NCBI RefSeq assembly: GCF_036347135.1
Contig: NZ_CP108938.1
Location: 62,001-126,000 of the forward strand
DNA: 64,000 bases
Direction: 5' to 3'
Source: Streptomyces sp. NBC_00775
GTDB taxonomy: Bacteria > Actinomycetota > Actinomycetes > Streptomycetales > Streptomycetaceae
A program made the position numbers and the translations under genes. Below the pieces are notes generated by a model that was not told where the DNA came from, made no database searches, and was given only the letters and a program-made list of their open reading frames with translations. Shown here in pieces: positions 50,135 to 59,034 of the stretch. The stretch's first letter is position 1; each line of letters starts with the position of its first letter.

Positions 50135-52576
50135 TTACGGCAAGTTGGGCTCTGTGTCTGGGCCTGTTGCGGACTCGTCGTGGATGTACATGATGCGCGA
50201 GTGCTTGCGGCCGGCGTAGCGGGCGATGGCCTGGTCGATGTCCGTGGTTTCGGCGTCGACGCGGCACTTTTGGAGGGACAGGACACGCAGTCCGCCGTGT
50301 TTGCGGGTCAGGCACGACCAGCGGGGTTTCGGGATTTTTGCTCCGGGGCGCAGCCAGACCATGACCGATTCGTCCAGCGGATCGCGTCTGACGACCAGTC
50401 CGATGCGTTCGATGTCTCGCCATGGGACGTGCACGCGGTGCTGCAGGAACTGTAGGTCGAAGCCTGCGGCGGTGACGCGGAAGAGCACTTGGTCCGCGTC
50501 TTTGAACGCGTATAGCGGTCCTCCGATGAAGAGCAGGGGCAGAAAAATCGTGTTTCTGAGCAAGAGCACCCAGGCGATCGGGTTGTAGGTGCTTCCCATG
50601 GCAAGGGTTGGCAGCGCGACTAGGACAAAGGCTGCGCTTACCCAGGTCCTCGGCAGTCGTCCCCGGAAGAGTTGTCCTTCTTCGCCCAGAGAGGTGTGCA
50701 TCCAGGTGCTCGCGTTGGAAGCGAGCTGTTCATCGGTGCCGAAGTCCGCGAGGGCTTCCTCCACGGCGTTCGTGTGTGCTGTGATCTCGTACAGCGGGCA
50801 GATGGTGATTGTCCCGGCTGTCAGTCGGGGCAGTAGGGGGTTTGTTCGGTCTACGGGTTTCTCGGCTTGTGTGGCCGGGCGTATGGCCAGCACGCCGTTT
50901 CTGTCGCTTCTGGGAGGCCAGGGGACCACGCCGATGTGGCTGATCTCGGACCAGGCGTAAGCAAGGGTCGTTTCTCCGCGGGTGAATTCGATGCCCGCTC
51001 CGTCGACGGTGAGGCGTGCGGGGTGCCGCACGCGCGTCACGGCGAAGCCACAGACTACGAGCTGCGCGGCGCACATCGTCAGGCCGGTCAGGTGTGTCCA
51101 CGCCTCGGTCAGTAGCAGGCCTCGTGTGAGTTGGCTGAGCGCTGAGGCTCCGCAGACGAGTGCGATGGCGGCCAGGGTGATGCGGCGGCTGGTGAAAGTG
51201 ATGGAGGTGGGGGCCTGTCGGCGCGGCAGCGGCGCAAGTTCGGGGCACGGCGTCCAGGCCAGGTCGGCGCACTGGGACAGTGCCAGGTCGATTTCTTCGG
51301 GGCGGGCTTCGATCCTGCGCAGGTCTGCGAAGCGCAGTGCCCCGGCGCGCCGGTCATTGCGCGGGCCGGCAGTGGCGAAGGCGGCTTCGGAGACGAGGAC
51401 TCCGGGTTTCAGCCGCACCATCACTTCGTAGCGGGGGCGTCGGCGTAGCCGGCGCCTGCGCGGGCGGATCCATACGCGGGCGACCGCGTGCCAGGGGTAG
51501 TAGAAGTGGCGCGAGGAGTTGCAGCGCAGGTCGATGCCGTCGGATCTGACGACCAGGCAGTAGCCGGTGGGGTAGAGAGTGCTCGTCCACCACACCAGGA
51601 AGAGTGCGCCGGCGATGCCCGCTGCGAGTTCAGCGCCGCGTGGTGACTCGGCGAAAAGGGATTCGTCCCCTTCTGGCAGGGTGACCAGTACGAGCGTGAC
51701 CAGCAGTGCTTCGGTGGGCAGCAGCAGTGCCCAGAGGCGTCGTCTGGCGAACTGGCGGTTGGCCGTGAAGCGGATCTCTTTCCTGTGCGGCGTCTCACCC
51801 TGCGCCGGTGCGTGCGGCGCGCTCGTCGGCGCGGTGGTGGCGGCGCGGTTGCGTACGAGGCCCAACTCGCCGTAATGGTCCGAGCCTTGCTGCTTGGGCC
51901 GGGGGTAGCCTCGTTCCTTGAGGGCTTGGGTCAGCGGCGTGTACAGGGCCGTCAGCGGCAGGGGGTCGGCCGCAGCTGGCACGCCGTCGCGCAGCAGGCG
52001 GATCAGTTCGCCGGTGAATGCGGTGTAGCGCTCGCCCGGTGGAGCGATGGAGGCCTCGTCGCGGGAGGCGGACGCGAGCACGTGGACACCGCGGATGTCG
52101 AGGTCGATGCGGGCGTCCGGGCCTGGGCCCATCAACTCGTCCAGGGCCCAGCCGCTGTGGCAACAGTCGAGGATGAGGATCTTGTTGCGGCAGTCCGCGT
52201 TCTCGAAGATCTCCCGTACGGCCTGGAAGGGAATGGACGTCCAGCGCAGGTCGTTTTGGTCCGTTCCGGTCAGCGCGAGGTGGAGCTGTGTGAGGTCGTT
52301 GTTGAGGATGCCGTGTCCGGCGAAGTAGACCAGCAGCGTGTCCGGTGCGTCGGTGGCGGCTTCATGCAGGCTGCGGCATATCTCACGTGGGTCGGAGGCG
52401 TCCTGGATGATCTTGCAGCGTCCTGGAAGGAATCCGCCGGTTTGCTCGGCGGTGAGGATGTCTTGCAGGACGTCGAGGTTGTTGCGTACGGCGAGCAGCG
52501 GGCGCAGGTCTTCGCTGTCGTACTCCGATGTGCCGATGAGGATCGCCCGTGATCCGCGCGGCTCTGGCAGCCGCAT
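50135..52576 (-). CDS. caspase-like protease fused to three membrane/PH-like repeats
   Basis: An 813-residue protein, ATG 52576. Residues 8-235 are a caspase/metacaspase domain: RAILIGTSEYD, catalytic His 88 in LLVYFAGHGI, catalytic Cys 139 in ILILDCCHSG, and S1-pocket-side VLASASRDEASIAPPGERYT. Residues 270-800 hold three repeats of a membrane helix pair plus a PH-like strand set: SDGIDLRCNSSRHFYYPWHA; DGAGIEFTRGETTLAYAWSE; AAGFDLQFLQHRVHVPWRDI. The protease should sit on the inner face of the membrane. It follows an EACC1 gene by 3 bases. In EACC1-linked systems the caspase is a predicted suicide or signalling effector. Confidence 0.85.
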   Translation of the reverse strand: MRLPEPRGSRAILIGTSEYDSEDLRPLLAVRNNLDVLQDILTAEQTGGFLPGRCKIIQDASDPREICRSLHEAATDAPDTLLVYFAGHGILNNDLTQLHLALTGTDQNDLRWTSIPFQAVREIFENADCRNKILILDCCHSGWALDELMGPGPDARIDLDIRGVHVLASASRDEASIAPPGERYTAFTGELIRLLRDGVPAAADPLPLTALYTPLTQALKERGYPRPKQQGSDHYGELGLVRNRAATTAPTSAPHAPAQGETPHRKEIRFTANRQFARRRLWALLLPTEALLVTLVLVTLPEGDESLFAESPRGAELAAGIAGALFLVWWTSTLYPTGYCLVVRSDGIDLRCNSSRHFYYPWHAVARVWIRPRRRRLRRRPRYEVMVRLKPGVLVSEAAFATAGPRNDRRAGALRFADLRRIEARPEEIDLALSQCADLAWTPCPELAPLPRRQAPTSITFTSRRITLAAIALVCGASALSQLTRGLLLTEAWTHLTGLTMCAAQLVVCGFAVTRVRHPARLTVDGAGIEFTRGETTLAYAWSEISHIGVVPWPPRSDRNGVLAIRPATQAEKPVDRTNPLLPRLTAGTITICPLYEITAHTNAVEEALADFGTDEQLASNASTWMHTSLGEEGQLFRGRLPRTWVSAAFVLVALPTLAMGSTYNPIAWVLLLRNTIFLPLLFIGGPLYAFKDADQVLFRVTAAGFDLQFLQHRVHVPWRDIERIGLVVRRDPLDESVMVWLRPGAKIPKPRWSCLTRKHGGLRVLSLQKCRVDAETTDIDQAIARYAGRKHSRIMYIHDESATGPDTEPNLP

Positions 52577-52579
52577 GTC

Positions 52580-52960
52580 TTACCCCTGGCTACTGTGATC
52601 GCGTAGCGCTGACTCCAGCAGTGCCCGTGCGTCTTCTGCCGAACCGGCCGTGATCTTCGCGCTGCGGCCGTCTGGGAGAGTGACCTCGACGGTGGTATCC
52701 GAGCGACGGGCTCGCAACAGCGATGGCAGTACGGCGACGAGGGCGCTGACTGCTCCACCGCTACCCAGTGATACAGCAAGCAACTGCGCCATGCTGCTGC
52801 CCATGCGTCCTTCAGGTCCGGCGGACGCGTCGTCGGCCGCGATGCGCCTAACCCGGCTGCGGAGTTCTGGCTCGCTGTCCAACTGGCGCTGGAACTGGAC
52901 GAGTTCCTTGGCTGTCATCTCCTCTGCGATGAACCGCAGGCGTATGTCGACCAGTTTCAT
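52580..52960 (-). CDS. effector-associated constant component EACC1 family protein
   Basis: A 126-residue protein, ATG 52960 behind GGGGAA. VDIRLRFIAEEMTAKELVQF, QRQLDSEPELRSRVRRIAAD, then the hydrophobic segment MAQLLAVSLGSGGAVSALVA, then TTVEVTLPDGRSAKITAGSA and an amphipathic last helix. The two-part layout (folded N-domain, hydrophobic middle, Leu-rich strand pair) is that of EACC1, described by Aravind and co-workers as an adaptor next to proteases in NTP-dependent conflict systems. It leads the operon and probably tethers or activates the caspase. Confidence 0.75.
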   Translation of the reverse strand: MKLVDIRLRFIAEEMTAKELVQFQRQLDSEPELRSRVRRIAADDASAGPEGRMGSSMAQLLAVSLGSGGAVSALVAVLPSLLRARRSDTTVEVTLPDGRSAKITAGSAEDARALLESALRDHSSQG

Positions 52961-53166
52961 CACGTTCCCCGAGGCCTGAGTCAACGCATAGCTGTATCAG
53001 TGTGCCCACCTCTCCCCCGGACGTCAGCCGGTTCGTACACACCCACGGTGAAAATACGTCTCGCTTCGCCCTGCCCTGTTGCGGAGGGGTGCAGGCATGG
53101 AACTCGAGCTTGTTTGGGCCGCTGCACGGGGCCGGGTTGGGTGATGCCAATCTCGAGTTTTCCCCG

Positions 53167-53560
53167 TCATGTCGCGCGGGTTTCCCTGGAGCGAGTCAGC
53201 CTCTGCGCATGGGAATCACGTCCGGGCTTGTTGCGGGAATGGTGGGGCGAACGGTCGATGAGGTCCTGCACGGTCTGCTCGAAGTGCTCGGCCCGGATGT
53301 TGACCAGCGGGCCCTGTCCCTCGGGGGCGATCGTACACAGGGCGACCAGGTGGCGGGTGGCGGCATCGAGATCGACGACGATGTCGCGGCCGGCGTGGTA
53401 CAGCACGGGGGGGGTGGGGTGGTCGGCCAGCAGGTCACGGTCGGCGCATCCAGCAGGGCCAGCAACTGCTCTGGCTCGGCCGCGAGATGGTCGCAGAACC
53501 AGGCGTCCAGTTCGCTGCGCAGCACCGGCAACACCTGAGCGAGATAGTCGGTGGGGTCTG
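53167..53560 (-). pseudogene. hypothetical protein, truncated and frameshifted
   Basis: Two frames join across a run of eight C (minus strand, near 53405-53415): LPVLRSELDAWFCDHLAAEP, EQLLALLDAPTVT, then LLADHPTPPVLYHAGRDIVV, DLDAATRHLVALCTIAPEGQ, NIRAEHFEQTVQDLIDRSPH. The N-terminus is missing at the IS3 fragment (53586). The family is not recognised; the length and charged helices recall small immunity or stress proteins. It ends 170 bases upstream of the EACC1 start region on the same strand. Confidence 0.5.
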
Positions 53561-53585
53561 CTGCACGATTGGGTGACAGGTTCGG

Positions 53586-53876
53586 TCACGCGACCTGGAG
53601 GGCCGGTGTGGTCATGACGGTCTCGAATTCGATGGGGGTCAGCCGGCCGAGCGAGGCTTGTCTGCGGCGCCGGTGGTAGGTCCTCTCGATCCAGGTCACG
53701 ATCGCGATCCGCAGTTTCTCGCGGGTGGCCCACGCCCGACGGTCGAGGACGTTCTTCTGCAGCAGGCTGAAGAAGGACTCCATGGCCGCGTTGTCGCCTG
53801 CCGCCCCGACCCTTCCTATCGAACCGGCCATCTGGTGGCCGCCGAGCGCCCGGACGAATTTTCGTGACCGGAACTG
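53586..53876 (-). pseudogene. IS3-type transposase OrfB, C-terminal part (host of IS30)
   Basis: Encodes FRSRKFVRALGGHQMAGSIG, RVGAAGDNAAMESFFSLLQK, RRAWATREKLRIAIVTWIER, RRRRQASLGRLTPIEFETVM to a stop at 53586: the end of an rve-type DDE transposase including the catalytic Glu (AMESF). The front of the same frame resumes at 55368 on the far side of the IS30 element. Confidence 0.75.
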
Positions 53877-55367
53877 GGCGAGTTCAATTGGTCGTTGCAA
53901 CACCGGGCTGTTGCAGCGAGCGTAGCTGCTCTTCGAAGACCTCGGCCGGCGTCCGCCAACCGAGGTTCTTGCGGGGCCGGTTGTTGATCGCCATCGCGAC
54001 GGCTTCGAGGTCCGTGGACGACCACCGGGAAAGATCGGTGCCCTTCGGGAAGTACTGACGCAGCAGCCCGTTCGTGTTCTCGTTCGTCGGTCGTTGCCAG
54101 GGCGAATGCGGATCGGCGAAGAACACCTTCGTCCCGGTGTCGAGAGCGAACTGGGCATGGCCGGAGAGTTCCTTCCCACGGTCCCAGGTGAGGGTCTTGC
54201 GTAGCTGCTCGGGCAGCCGCGTCATTGACGTCGTGAGTGCCGCGTTCATCGCGATCGCGCCATAGCCCCCGAGTGAGGTGCCGTTCTTCACGGGCGGAAT
54301 CTCGCCCCAGCCCTCGAGCCGAGGCAGGTGCACGAGGAGCGTGGAGCGGCTGCTGCGCTCGACGAGCGTGCCGATTGCGGATCGGCCCGTTCCGATGATC
54401 AAATCGCCTTCCCAGTGTCCGGGGACCGCACGGTCCCCAGCCTCGGCGGGGCGTTCGCTGAGGACGACGTCCGCGATGACATGCCCCTGCGGCTTGTTCT
54501 GTGACCGTGCACGGGGAGTCCGCAGCGCCCGGCCGGTACGCAGACACGTGACCAGCTCCCGCTTGAGCGCGCCACGGCCCTCGATGAACAGCGCCTGGTA
54601 GATGGCTTCGTGGCTGATGCGCATGGACTCATCATCGGGGAAGTCGGCATGGAGACGGCGTGAGATCTGCTCCGGGCTCCATGCCGTCGCCCATCGTCTG
54701 TCCTGCCGATGCGGCTTGTTCAGCCCCTTCCACGCGGGCGTCTTGGGGCCGGTGACGATCGTGCCGTCGGGACGACGGACACTGCCGGCGAGCCGATCCT
54801 GCACGTACTCACGCAACCTGTCGTTGCCTGCGAGCTTCGCAGTCTTCGGGCGCTTCGCGGCCTGCTGCGCCTTCCACTGCGCGACCAGAGCCCGGTAGAC
54901 CGGCTTGCCGCCGCGGGTCGCCGCGTTGCGGCGCAACTCGCGTGAGATCGTGCCCGCGTCGCGGCCGATCCTGCGGGCGATCTCGCGCACGCCGAGCTCC
55001 TGGGCGCGCAGCAGCGCGATCTCCTCGCGCTCGGCGAACGACAGGTAGCGGCCGGTGGGCTCGTCCAGGCTGATGGGCGGCATGCCGCCAGCGTGACGGA
55101 ACCACCGGGATCCGACCGGCCATGAAACGCCAACAGCCGCCGCGGCCTCTGCCGTCGTCACTCCTGACGCGATCCGCCGCCAGAAGTCCCGCTGCACCGC
55201 ACGAGACGGCTCCGGCCGACCCGGTGAACGCATCGGCGGTCGCATCGCCCGATCGGCGGCCCACTGGCGTCGCGCATCCGCAGGCGCCTCCGGCACCTTC
55301 TGCTGCTTACCTCGTCCCATCGCGCACCTCCGGATTCTCGAGGTGTTGCGACGACCGGTTGAATCCG
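53877..55367 (-). mobile_element. IS30-family insertion sequence
   Basis: A 1491-bp element with about 28-bp imperfect inverted repeats (GGCGAGTTCAATTGGTCGTT at 53877; complement of the right end GGCGGATTCAACCGGTCGTC). It is flanked by the 3-bp direct repeat CTG at 53874-53876 and 55368-55370. Removing it with one CTG restores HSDRGCQFRSRKFV in an IS3 transposase. It looks recent and complete. Confidence 0.9.
53884..55320 (-). CDS. IS30 family transposase
   Basis: A 478-residue transposase, ATG 55320. Two HTHs: AVQRDFWRRIASGVTTAEAA, AAAVGVSWPVGSRWFRHAGG; and YLSFAEREEIALLRAQELGV with IARRIGRDAGTISRELRRNA. DDE core: D in GHWEGDLIIGTG, D in TLTWDRGKELSGHAQFAL, E in HSPWQRPTNENTNGLLRQYF. It ends with NNRPRKNLGWRTPAEVF. 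Full length and in frame, inside intact ends, so probably active. Confidence 0.9.
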   Translation of the reverse strand: MGRGKQQKVPEAPADARRQWAADRAMRPPMRSPGRPEPSRAVQRDFWRRIASGVTTAEAAAAVGVSWPVGSRWFRHAGGMPPISLDEPTGRYLSFAEREEIALLRAQELGVREIARRIGRDAGTISRELRRNAATRGGKPVYRALVAQWKAQQAAKRPKTAKLAGNDRLREYVQDRLAGSVRRPDGTIVTGPKTPAWKGLNKPHRQDRRWATAWSPEQISRRLHADFPDDESMRISHEAIYQALFIEGRGALKRELVTCLRTGRALRTPRARSQNKPQGHVIADVVLSERPAEAGDRAVPGHWEGDLIIGTGRSAIGTLVERSSRSTLLVHLPRLEGWGEIPPVKNGTSLGGYGAIAMNAALTTSMTRLPEQLRKTLTWDRGKELSGHAQFALDTGTKVFFADPHSPWQRPTNENTNGLLRQYFPKGTDLSRWSSTDLEAVAMAINNRPRKNLGWRTPAEVFEEQLRSLQQPGVATTN

Positions 55368-55512
55368 CCCTGACAGCCGCGATCGGAGTGGAAGATCACC
55401 GGACGGGCGGGACGACGCCGGCGGCAGGCGTCCGTCAGGGCGTCGGCGACCAGTTCGGTCCGCAGGTGATCGGCCGTCGCCCAGCCGACCACGCGGCGGG
55501 AGGCGATGTCGA
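55368..55512 (-). pseudogene. IS3-type transposase OrfB, middle part (host of IS30)
   Basis: On the minus strand: IDIASRRVVGWATADHLRTE, LVADALTDACRRRRPARPVI, FHSDRGCQ, ending at the IS30 target repeat. It closely resembles the corresponding part of the IS3 element at 46635-47914. Upstream of about 55512 homology ends, so the N-terminal half is missing. Confidence 0.75.
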
Positions 55513-55564
55513 TGTCCCTCCCCTCGTAGCGTGAAGACCGTGACTGCAGGGGAAGTTGGGAGTC

Positions 55565-55744
55565 ATGGCGGAGAAGCGACGGAAGTTCGATCCGGAGTTC
55601 CGTGAGGGGGCCGTACGGATCGTCACGGAGACCGGCAAGACGATCGCCGAGGTCGCCGAAGACCTGGGGATCAACGAGACCACCCTGGCGAGCTGGGTCT
55701 CCCGCGCCCGCCTCGCCGGCCTGCCCGCCACCACGACCCGGTGA
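55565..55744 (+). pseudogene. IS3 transposase OrfA, N-terminal fragment
   Basis: ATG 55565, then [51 protein letters not shown]: the HTH of an IS3 OrfA, cut at residue 54 (full length is about 95-100). It runs opposite to the adjacent OrfB fragment, so a second IS3 relative was involved. Confidence 0.7.
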
Positions 55745-55923
55745 GCGCGGAGTCGGTGCTGACCGTTCTGGTGGTGGTCGCGGCCGCGTTCGGCACCGCC
55801 GCGCTCTCGGCGGTCGCCGGGTTCGGCGGGGTGCTGCTGCTGCGGGCGGTGGATCCCTCCACCGTCCGTGTCTTCATCAACCGTACGAGTGCTCTTCGCC
55901 GGTCGCCAGTGAGACGCCCGTAA
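55741..55923 (+). pseudogene. TauE/SafE-like sulfite exporter, N-terminal fragment
   Basis: GTG 55741, SAESVLTVLVVVAAAFGTAA, LSAVAGFGGVLLL, the first helix and GFGG turn of TauE/SafE permeases, then unrelated VDPSTVRVFINRTSALRRSP to a stop. The start overlaps the OrfA fragment stop. Truncated after one membrane segment. Confidence 0.5.
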
Positions 55924-55977
55924 AGGGGCCTCCTTGCCGTTCCGCCCCAGGCACGTCGTCGCTTCCGCGAGGTCTGC

Positions 55978-56355
55978 TCACCTGATGTGCGACGTGGTCC
56001 TGTTGACCCATTGAGACAGCGTGAGCTGCCTGGTCAGGGCCGCTCGGTGTGGCCTGCGGTGACAGGGTGACGCGTGGCTGCAGTCAGGCCGGGTGGCCGC
56101 GTGCGTCCGCGTGTTTCGGCCCTTGCCGCAGGCCAGAGCGTCGCGCAGAAGAGACAGGTGTGCGGGCACGCCTGCGAGGCGATCGCACTCGCCCCAGCAT
56201 GTGTTGCAGGTTGCCAGGTGAGCCCGCACCGCGCTTGCCTCATCGGGTGCGCGGGACTTGCGTTCGTTTCCGGCAAGAAGTTCACGGATCGTGCGGCATT
56301 CCTCGACGGCCGTCTTCTCGTGGGACTTCTTGGTCAGGCAGTGGGCTTCGGTCAT
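55978..56355 (-). CDS. hypothetical protein with anti-sigma-type zinc finger
   Basis: A 125-residue protein, ATG 56355 with GGAGG seven bases upstream. VEECRTIRELLAGNERKSRA is followed by VRAHLATCNTCWGECDRLAG, the H-x3-C-x2-C zinc pattern of anti-sigma factors (zf-HC2-like), then a His/Arg-rich tail without a membrane helix. It could be a soluble zinc-binding anti-sigma or redox switch. No sigma gene is adjacent. Confidence 0.55.
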   Translation of the reverse strand: MTEAHCLTKKSHEKTAVEECRTIRELLAGNERKSRAPDEASAVRAHLATCNTCWGECDRLAGVPAHLSLLRDALACGKGRNTRTHAATRPDCSHASPCHRRPHRAALTRQLTLSQWVNRTTSHIR

Positions 56356-56502
56356 GGTGAAACCTCCGTTCAGGGTTTCACCTTCGCCCAGGAGCGGCCC
56401 TCAGCGCGTCGTCCCCACGCAGCGACTTCCAGCTACCACGGCTGCGGTATGCGGTACGTCGGCCTACGGCTGGGACAGAAGATGGACGCACGGTGCTGGC
56501 GA

Positions 56503-57192
56503 CTATGCGGGTTCTGGTTCCGTAGCCGGACTGACCAGCCCGCACTGGTAGGCGATGACCACGAGCTGGGCGCGGTCACGAGCTGCCAACTTGGTCATGG
56601 CCCGGTTGACGTGGGTCTTGGCGGTCAGCGGGCTGACGCACAGGCGCTCGGCGATCTCGTCGTTGGACAGGCCCAGCGCGACCAGGCTCGTGACGTCGCG
56701 TTCCCTCGGCGTCAAGCTCTCCAGCCGCTCGTGTACGGCCGCCGGGCATGGATCCGGCTGGGCCAGAAAACGAGTGATCAACGCTCGTGTCGCTGACGGG
56801 GACAGCAGCGCCTCGCCGTCTGCGACCGTGCGGACGGCATCGAGGAGCTCCTCGGGTCTCGCACCCTTGCCGAGAAAGCCGCTCGCACCCGCACGCAGTG
56901 CGTCGGCGACGTGCTCGTCATCTTCGAAGGTGGTCAGGATGAGCACTTTCACACCTGCAAGGTCCTCAGACTCAGTGATGAGCCGTGTCGCCTCGAGGCC
57001 GTCCATCTCCGGCATGCGGATGTCCATCAGGACCACATCCGGGCGCTGTGCGCCGGCCAACTCGACTGCCTCGCGGCCGTTGGACGCCTCGGCCACGGTC
57101 TCCATGTCTTCCGTCGCATCGAACAGCATGCGGAAGGTGGCCCGCAGCAGGGCCTGGTCATCGGCAAGCAGTACGCGAATCATCATGCTCAT
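56503..57192 (-). CDS. NarL/LuxR-family response regulator
   Basis: A 229-residue regulator: receiver domain 5-120 with acidic pocket DD at 11-12, phospho-acceptor Asp 57 in VVLMDIRMPEMDG, Thr 86 region ILTTFEDDE, Lys in FLGKGARPEELL. The LuxR-type HTH is 158-215 (LTPRERDVTSLVALGLSNDE; ERLCVSPLTAKTHVNRAMTK). ATG 57192 (also 57183) overlaps the kinase gene by 35 bases, so they form one two-component operon. Target genes unknown. Confidence 0.92.
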   Translation of the reverse strand: MSMMIRVLLADDQALLRATFRMLFDATEDMETVAEASNGREAVELAGAQRPDVVLMDIRMPEMDGLEATRLITESEDLAGVKVLILTTFEDDEHVADALRAGASGFLGKGARPEELLDAVRTVADGEALLSPSATRALITRFLAQPDPCPAAVHERLESLTPRERDVTSLVALGLSNDEIAERLCVSPLTAKTHVNRAMTKLAARDRAQLVVIAYQCGLVSPATEPEPA

Positions 57193-58387
57193 GTCTCCGA
57201 TCCGGTGCCGGGCTGGGGCGCAGCGGCAGTTCGGCGGTCACGGTGAAACCGCCCTCGGGGCGCGGTCCCGCATGCAGCGTGCCCCCGATCGTGGTAGCCC
57301 GTTCACGCATCCCGATCAGTCCGTGACCGGCCCCCGGGCGAGGATGGTGCGGTCCGGCGCACCCGTCGTCCTCGACGGTGATCGTCAGCCGTTCACGGTC
57401 GTAGTGCAGGAACAGCCGGGCATGGTCGGCCCCGGCGTGCTTGCGCACATTGGTCAAGGACTCCTGCACGATGCGGTACGCGGCCAATTCGACCGCCGGC
57501 TCCAGCGGTTCGGTGGTGCCCCGCCGCATGTGGCTCACCGCCAGCCCGGCGCGTTCGAACGACGCCAGAAGTGCTGGTACTTGCGCAAGGCCCGGCATCG
57601 GGTCGCGGGGCGCCACCGGCTCGTCGGACTGCCGCAGCAGGCCTACGGTCACCCGTAGTTCGTCCAGCGCGGAGCGGCTGGTGTCCCGGATGTTCTCCAG
57701 AGCCGTCAGGATTTGTTCCGGGCGCTGGTCCACTAGATGAACGGCGACGCCTGCCTGAGCGTTGATCAAGGCGATGTGGTGCGCGACGATGTCGTGCAGC
57801 TCGCGTGCGATCCGAACGCGTTCGGCCGCCACTCGCTGCTGTGCTTCCTGCTCGCGGGTGCGCTCGGCGTGCTCCGCCCGTTCCTCGACGGCCGCCACGT
57901 AGGCGCGCCGTAAGCGCAGCCCGTCCCCGACGGCGGCCGGCAGGGTCGTCCAGGCCAGCATCGCAGCCTTGTCCGGGTCCAGCCACGAATTCGAGGTCCA
58001 CACCGCGTTGGCGCTTATCAGGACGGCAGCCGAGACAGCTGCCGCGGTCCAGGCGGTACGCCGGTCGGTCCGCACGGCCACGTTGTAGACGGACACCAGA
58101 ACCGGACTTGTCACCAGCGGGCTCTCTCGAAACCCGAGCATCTGAAAAACCACCCCGCAGCCAATGGTGACGGCCAGTACGCCGAACGGGTGGCGACGCC
58201 GCCAGACCAACGCGGAGCAGCCGACGGCAGCCAGCACCACGGCGGGCCAGCGCAACACGAACTGGTGCTGGTGCGGGTCGACCGAGGCAGCCACGACCGA
58301 CAGCACGCACAGCACAGCCACGCCCAAGGCGTCGACCGCGCGGTTCCCGGATCGCCCTTGGCGCCTCCAATTGTTGAGCACCGTCAT
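57158..58387 (-). CDS. two-component sensor histidine kinase (HisKA_3 type)
   Basis: A 409-residue membrane kinase. Five or six membrane helices in residues 18-150 (VDALGVAVLCVLSVVAASVD; PAVVLAAVGCSALVWRRR; WTAAAVSAAVLISANAV), a coiled coil AEHAERTREQEAQQRVAAER, then HisKA_3 with phospho-His 198 in RIARELHDIVAHHIALINAQ, and HATPase with N box YRIVQESLTNVRKHA and G box GHGLIGMRERATTIGGTL. It lacks a large extracellular sensor, so it probably detects a membrane-level signal. It feeds the overlapping NarL regulator. Confidence 0.92.
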   Translation of the reverse strand: MTVLNNWRRQGRSGNRAVDALGVAVLCVLSVVAASVDPHQHQFVLRWPAVVLAAVGCSALVWRRRHPFGVLAVTIGCGVVFQMLGFRESPLVTSPVLVSVYNVAVRTDRRTAWTAAAVSAAVLISANAVWTSNSWLDPDKAAMLAWTTLPAAVGDGLRLRRAYVAAVEERAEHAERTREQEAQQRVAAERVRIARELHDIVAHHIALINAQAGVAVHLVDQRPEQILTALENIRDTSRSALDELRVTVGLLRQSDEPVAPRDPMPGLAQVPALLASFERAGLAVSHMRRGTTEPLEPAVELAAYRIVQESLTNVRKHAGADHARLFLHYDRERLTITVEDDGCAGPHHPRPGAGHGLIGMRERATTIGGTLHAGPRPEGGFTVTAELPLRPSPAPDRRHEHDDSRTACR

Positions 58388-59034
58388 GCCATCACCGTAG
58401 GGTCGGTGGCCGGGGCTGGCATCATCTCACCACGGCAGGGGGCGCCCCAGGGCGCCATTGCCTGATCCGCAGATTCGGGCTGTGTCCCCGCGGGACGTGG
58501 CCAGGCTCGGGGCGGGCCGAGGCTGAGCGTGCGGTGATGGCGACAAGCGCCCAGTACGGGGCATGGATGCGTTTGCCGATCCGCCGGCCCGCCGGACCAG
58601 ACCGGTTGCGCAGGGCAGTCCGTTCGCTGCCCGCTCTGCGGTCCATCGCTCCACCGCGAGTCCGGTTTCCTCACGTCCCTCCCGCAGGACTCAGTCGTCC
58701 ATGCCCTGCGTAGTGCGGTGGACGAGCAGCACTGTCTGGCCGAGGAAGATGATCGTTGAGCCCCCCGGGGGGCGACTGCGGGTTCAGGCGCGGTGGACAC
58801 CCGGGCAGCGCAGCGGCCGTCACCGGGGTCTCCGTACCCCTGCTCCCGCATGCCGTGAACTCCGCGAAGAAGCGGGAGTGATCGCTGAACGATGGCGATC
58901 ACTCGGCCCGTACGCGATTTCCTGGGCTCCACCGCTCGTGTCCACGTCTGCGAAGCCCGTGACTCACACGCGGTCGAGGGGCGGTTCCAAGGGGAAGTCC
59001 GGTCCCCGCAGCGCTCCCGTCGGCCGGCCGGCCG
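58388..59034. other. no intact gene; NUDIX hydrolase remnant
   Basis: About 650 bases. On the plus strand at 58854-58922 the frame ACRELREEAGVIAERWRSLG (NUDIX box RELREExG) followed, in a neighbouring frame, by LGSTARVHVCEARDSHAV (58925-58975) is what remains of a NUDIX hydrolase; the GGxxExGE part is destroyed. The rest is featureless GC-rich sequence. Confidence 0.45.

Noticed and set aside
58384..58932. 182-codon minus-strand frame
   Set aside because: No start signal, Ser/Arg/Pro-rich, and overlapping a recognisable NUDIX remnant on the other strand.
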